A stretch of DNA of 6,591 nucleotides from Betaproteobacteria bacterium. GTDB taxonomy: Bacteria; Pseudomonadota; Gammaproteobacteria; Burkholderiales; SG8-39. The notes under the pieces were generated by a model. That model did not search any database and had not been told where the DNA came from. It worked only from the letters and a program-made list of their open reading frames with translations. The translations under genes were made by a program, and so were the position numbers. This document shows positions 6,202 through 6,591 of the stretch, one piece after another; the stretch's first letter is position 1; each line of letters starts with the position of its first letter. The stretch covers positions 1 to 6,591 of the forward strand of contig JAAOZY010000378.1 in assembly GCA_012274205.1 (NCBI GenBank), given 5' to 3'.

Positions 6202-6222
6202 GATGTTCGAGGCGAACGCTTG

Positions 6223-6591
6223 CTAATTGAGCCTGCAATTGGCTCCCGGTTGTTGTTGCGCGCTCGGTATTCCGCTAGCACTGCAAAGTGGCAGTGAGCT
6301 TGCGCCCGCACCGGCAAGCGGCTGACCTGTAGCCGGTTGGCCTGTAGCCGGCTGACCGGCGGCGGCAGCCGCGGCTGCGGCTGCGGCGGCGGCTGCGGCT
6401 GCGTCTGCCTCGGCTTTCGCAGCTGCGTCTGCCGCGACCTTGTCGGCTGCAGCAGCATCCGCTGCCGTCTTGTCCGGCGCGGCAGTGAACGCTGGCGCTG
6501 CACCCACCGTCAGAACGAGGTCGCTGGGCGGTGCGTCGGTCAGCACCGGCTGCTTGCTCGCGAAATAGTTCTGGATGGTCGCGCCCACCGA
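6223..6591 (-). CDS. alanine-rich protein of unknown function, C-terminal part (partial)
   Basis: The last 122 residues of a gene entering from the right edge. I do not recognise the family. The visible part starts with a mixed segment of ordinary composition (SVGATIQNYFASKQ, then VLTVGAAPAF near 26-35). It becomes low-complexity, with repeated AAD/AAK steps (about 42-66) and a run of 15 alanines. GQPATGQPATGQPLAG follows, then a final segment with two cysteines (PLCSASG, GANCRLN). Alanine is encoded by mixed codons, so this is not a simple trinucleotide slip. Such tails occur as flexible linkers in surface or envelope proteins, but no anchor, signal peptide or transmembrane segment is visible to confirm this. 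The in-frame GTG at 6588 could be a start but has no visible ribosome binding site within the window. The stop is followed by a well-placed terminator, supporting a real gene. Confidence 0.65.
   Translation of the reverse strand, partial: SVGATIQNYFASKQPVLTDAPPSDLVLTVGAAPAFTAAPDKTAADAAAADKVAADAAAKAEADAAAAAAAAAAAAAAAGQPATGQPATGQPLAGAGASSLPLCSASGIPSAQQQPGANCRLN
6319..6363 (-). repeat. 15-bp tandem repeat encoding GQPAT
   Basis: Three 15-bp units lie end to end at 6319-6333, 6334-6348 and 6349-6363. The first two differ at three bases and the third diverges in its last part. On the minus strand they encode GQPAT, GQPAT and the diverging GQPLAG. They keep the reading frame and sit between the alanine run and the cysteine-containing end. 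Confidence 0.7.

Noticed and set aside
6361..6480. GCC/GCG-rich stretch as a simple trinucleotide microsatellite or CRISPR-like array
   Set aside because: The units are mixed synonymous alanine codons without constant repeat or spacer lengths; it reads as coding sequence for an alanine run.
5340..6503. 387-codon minus-strand open frame
   Set aside because: Antisense to the end of mogA and the whole esterase gene, then crossing the terminator; low-complexity arginine/glutamine start and no family features.

Overview
The window is about two-thirds G+C and densely packed with ordinary bacterial genes. Protein sequences, gene order (pmbA divergent from yjgA/darP, then mogA) and high third-position G+C suggest a Gram-negative proteobacterium, most likely a betaproteobacterium. 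That placement is inference from recalled family sequences, not from a search.

Left part (1-2858): the last 15 codons of a plus-strand gene end at 49. A strong hairpin terminator at 84-119 follows; its A-tract and T-tract flanks let it stop transcription from both sides. Next comes a minus-strand dctQ-dctM pair (2556 down to 179), the two membrane subunits of a TRAP solute importer. Their stop and start codons overlap as GTGA. The substrate-binding subunit (dctP) is not in the window. A putative promoter with a perfect 8-bp inverted repeat on its -10 box lies upstream of dctQ. The rest of the 302-bp gap up to pmbA holds no gene I can support.

Middle part (2859-6107): pmbA (tldE) is on the minus strand. 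Facing away from it across a 105-bp divergent region is a tightly overlapping plus-strand operon. It contains yjgA/darP (ribosome assembly), mogA (molybdopterin adenylyltransferase, molybdenum cofactor synthesis) and an alpha/beta-hydrolase of the carboxylesterase/acyl-protein thioesterase family. The overlaps (8 bp and 4 bp) suggest one transcript with coupled translation. Joint biochemistry is not obvious; this looks like conserved housekeeping clustering rather than a pathway.

Right part (6108-6591): a run of short dyads is followed by an intrinsic terminator oriented for the minus strand. It closes a minus-strand gene cut by the window edge. The visible 122 residues form an unrecognised C-terminus with a 15-alanine run and a 15-bp repeat encoding GQPAT.

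No RNA gene, CRISPR array, insertion sequence or phage element was seen, and I found no convincing new multi-gene system. The points most worth a second look are the operator-like repeat at the dctQM promoter, the missing dctP, the long DctM tail, and the truncated alanine-rich gene.
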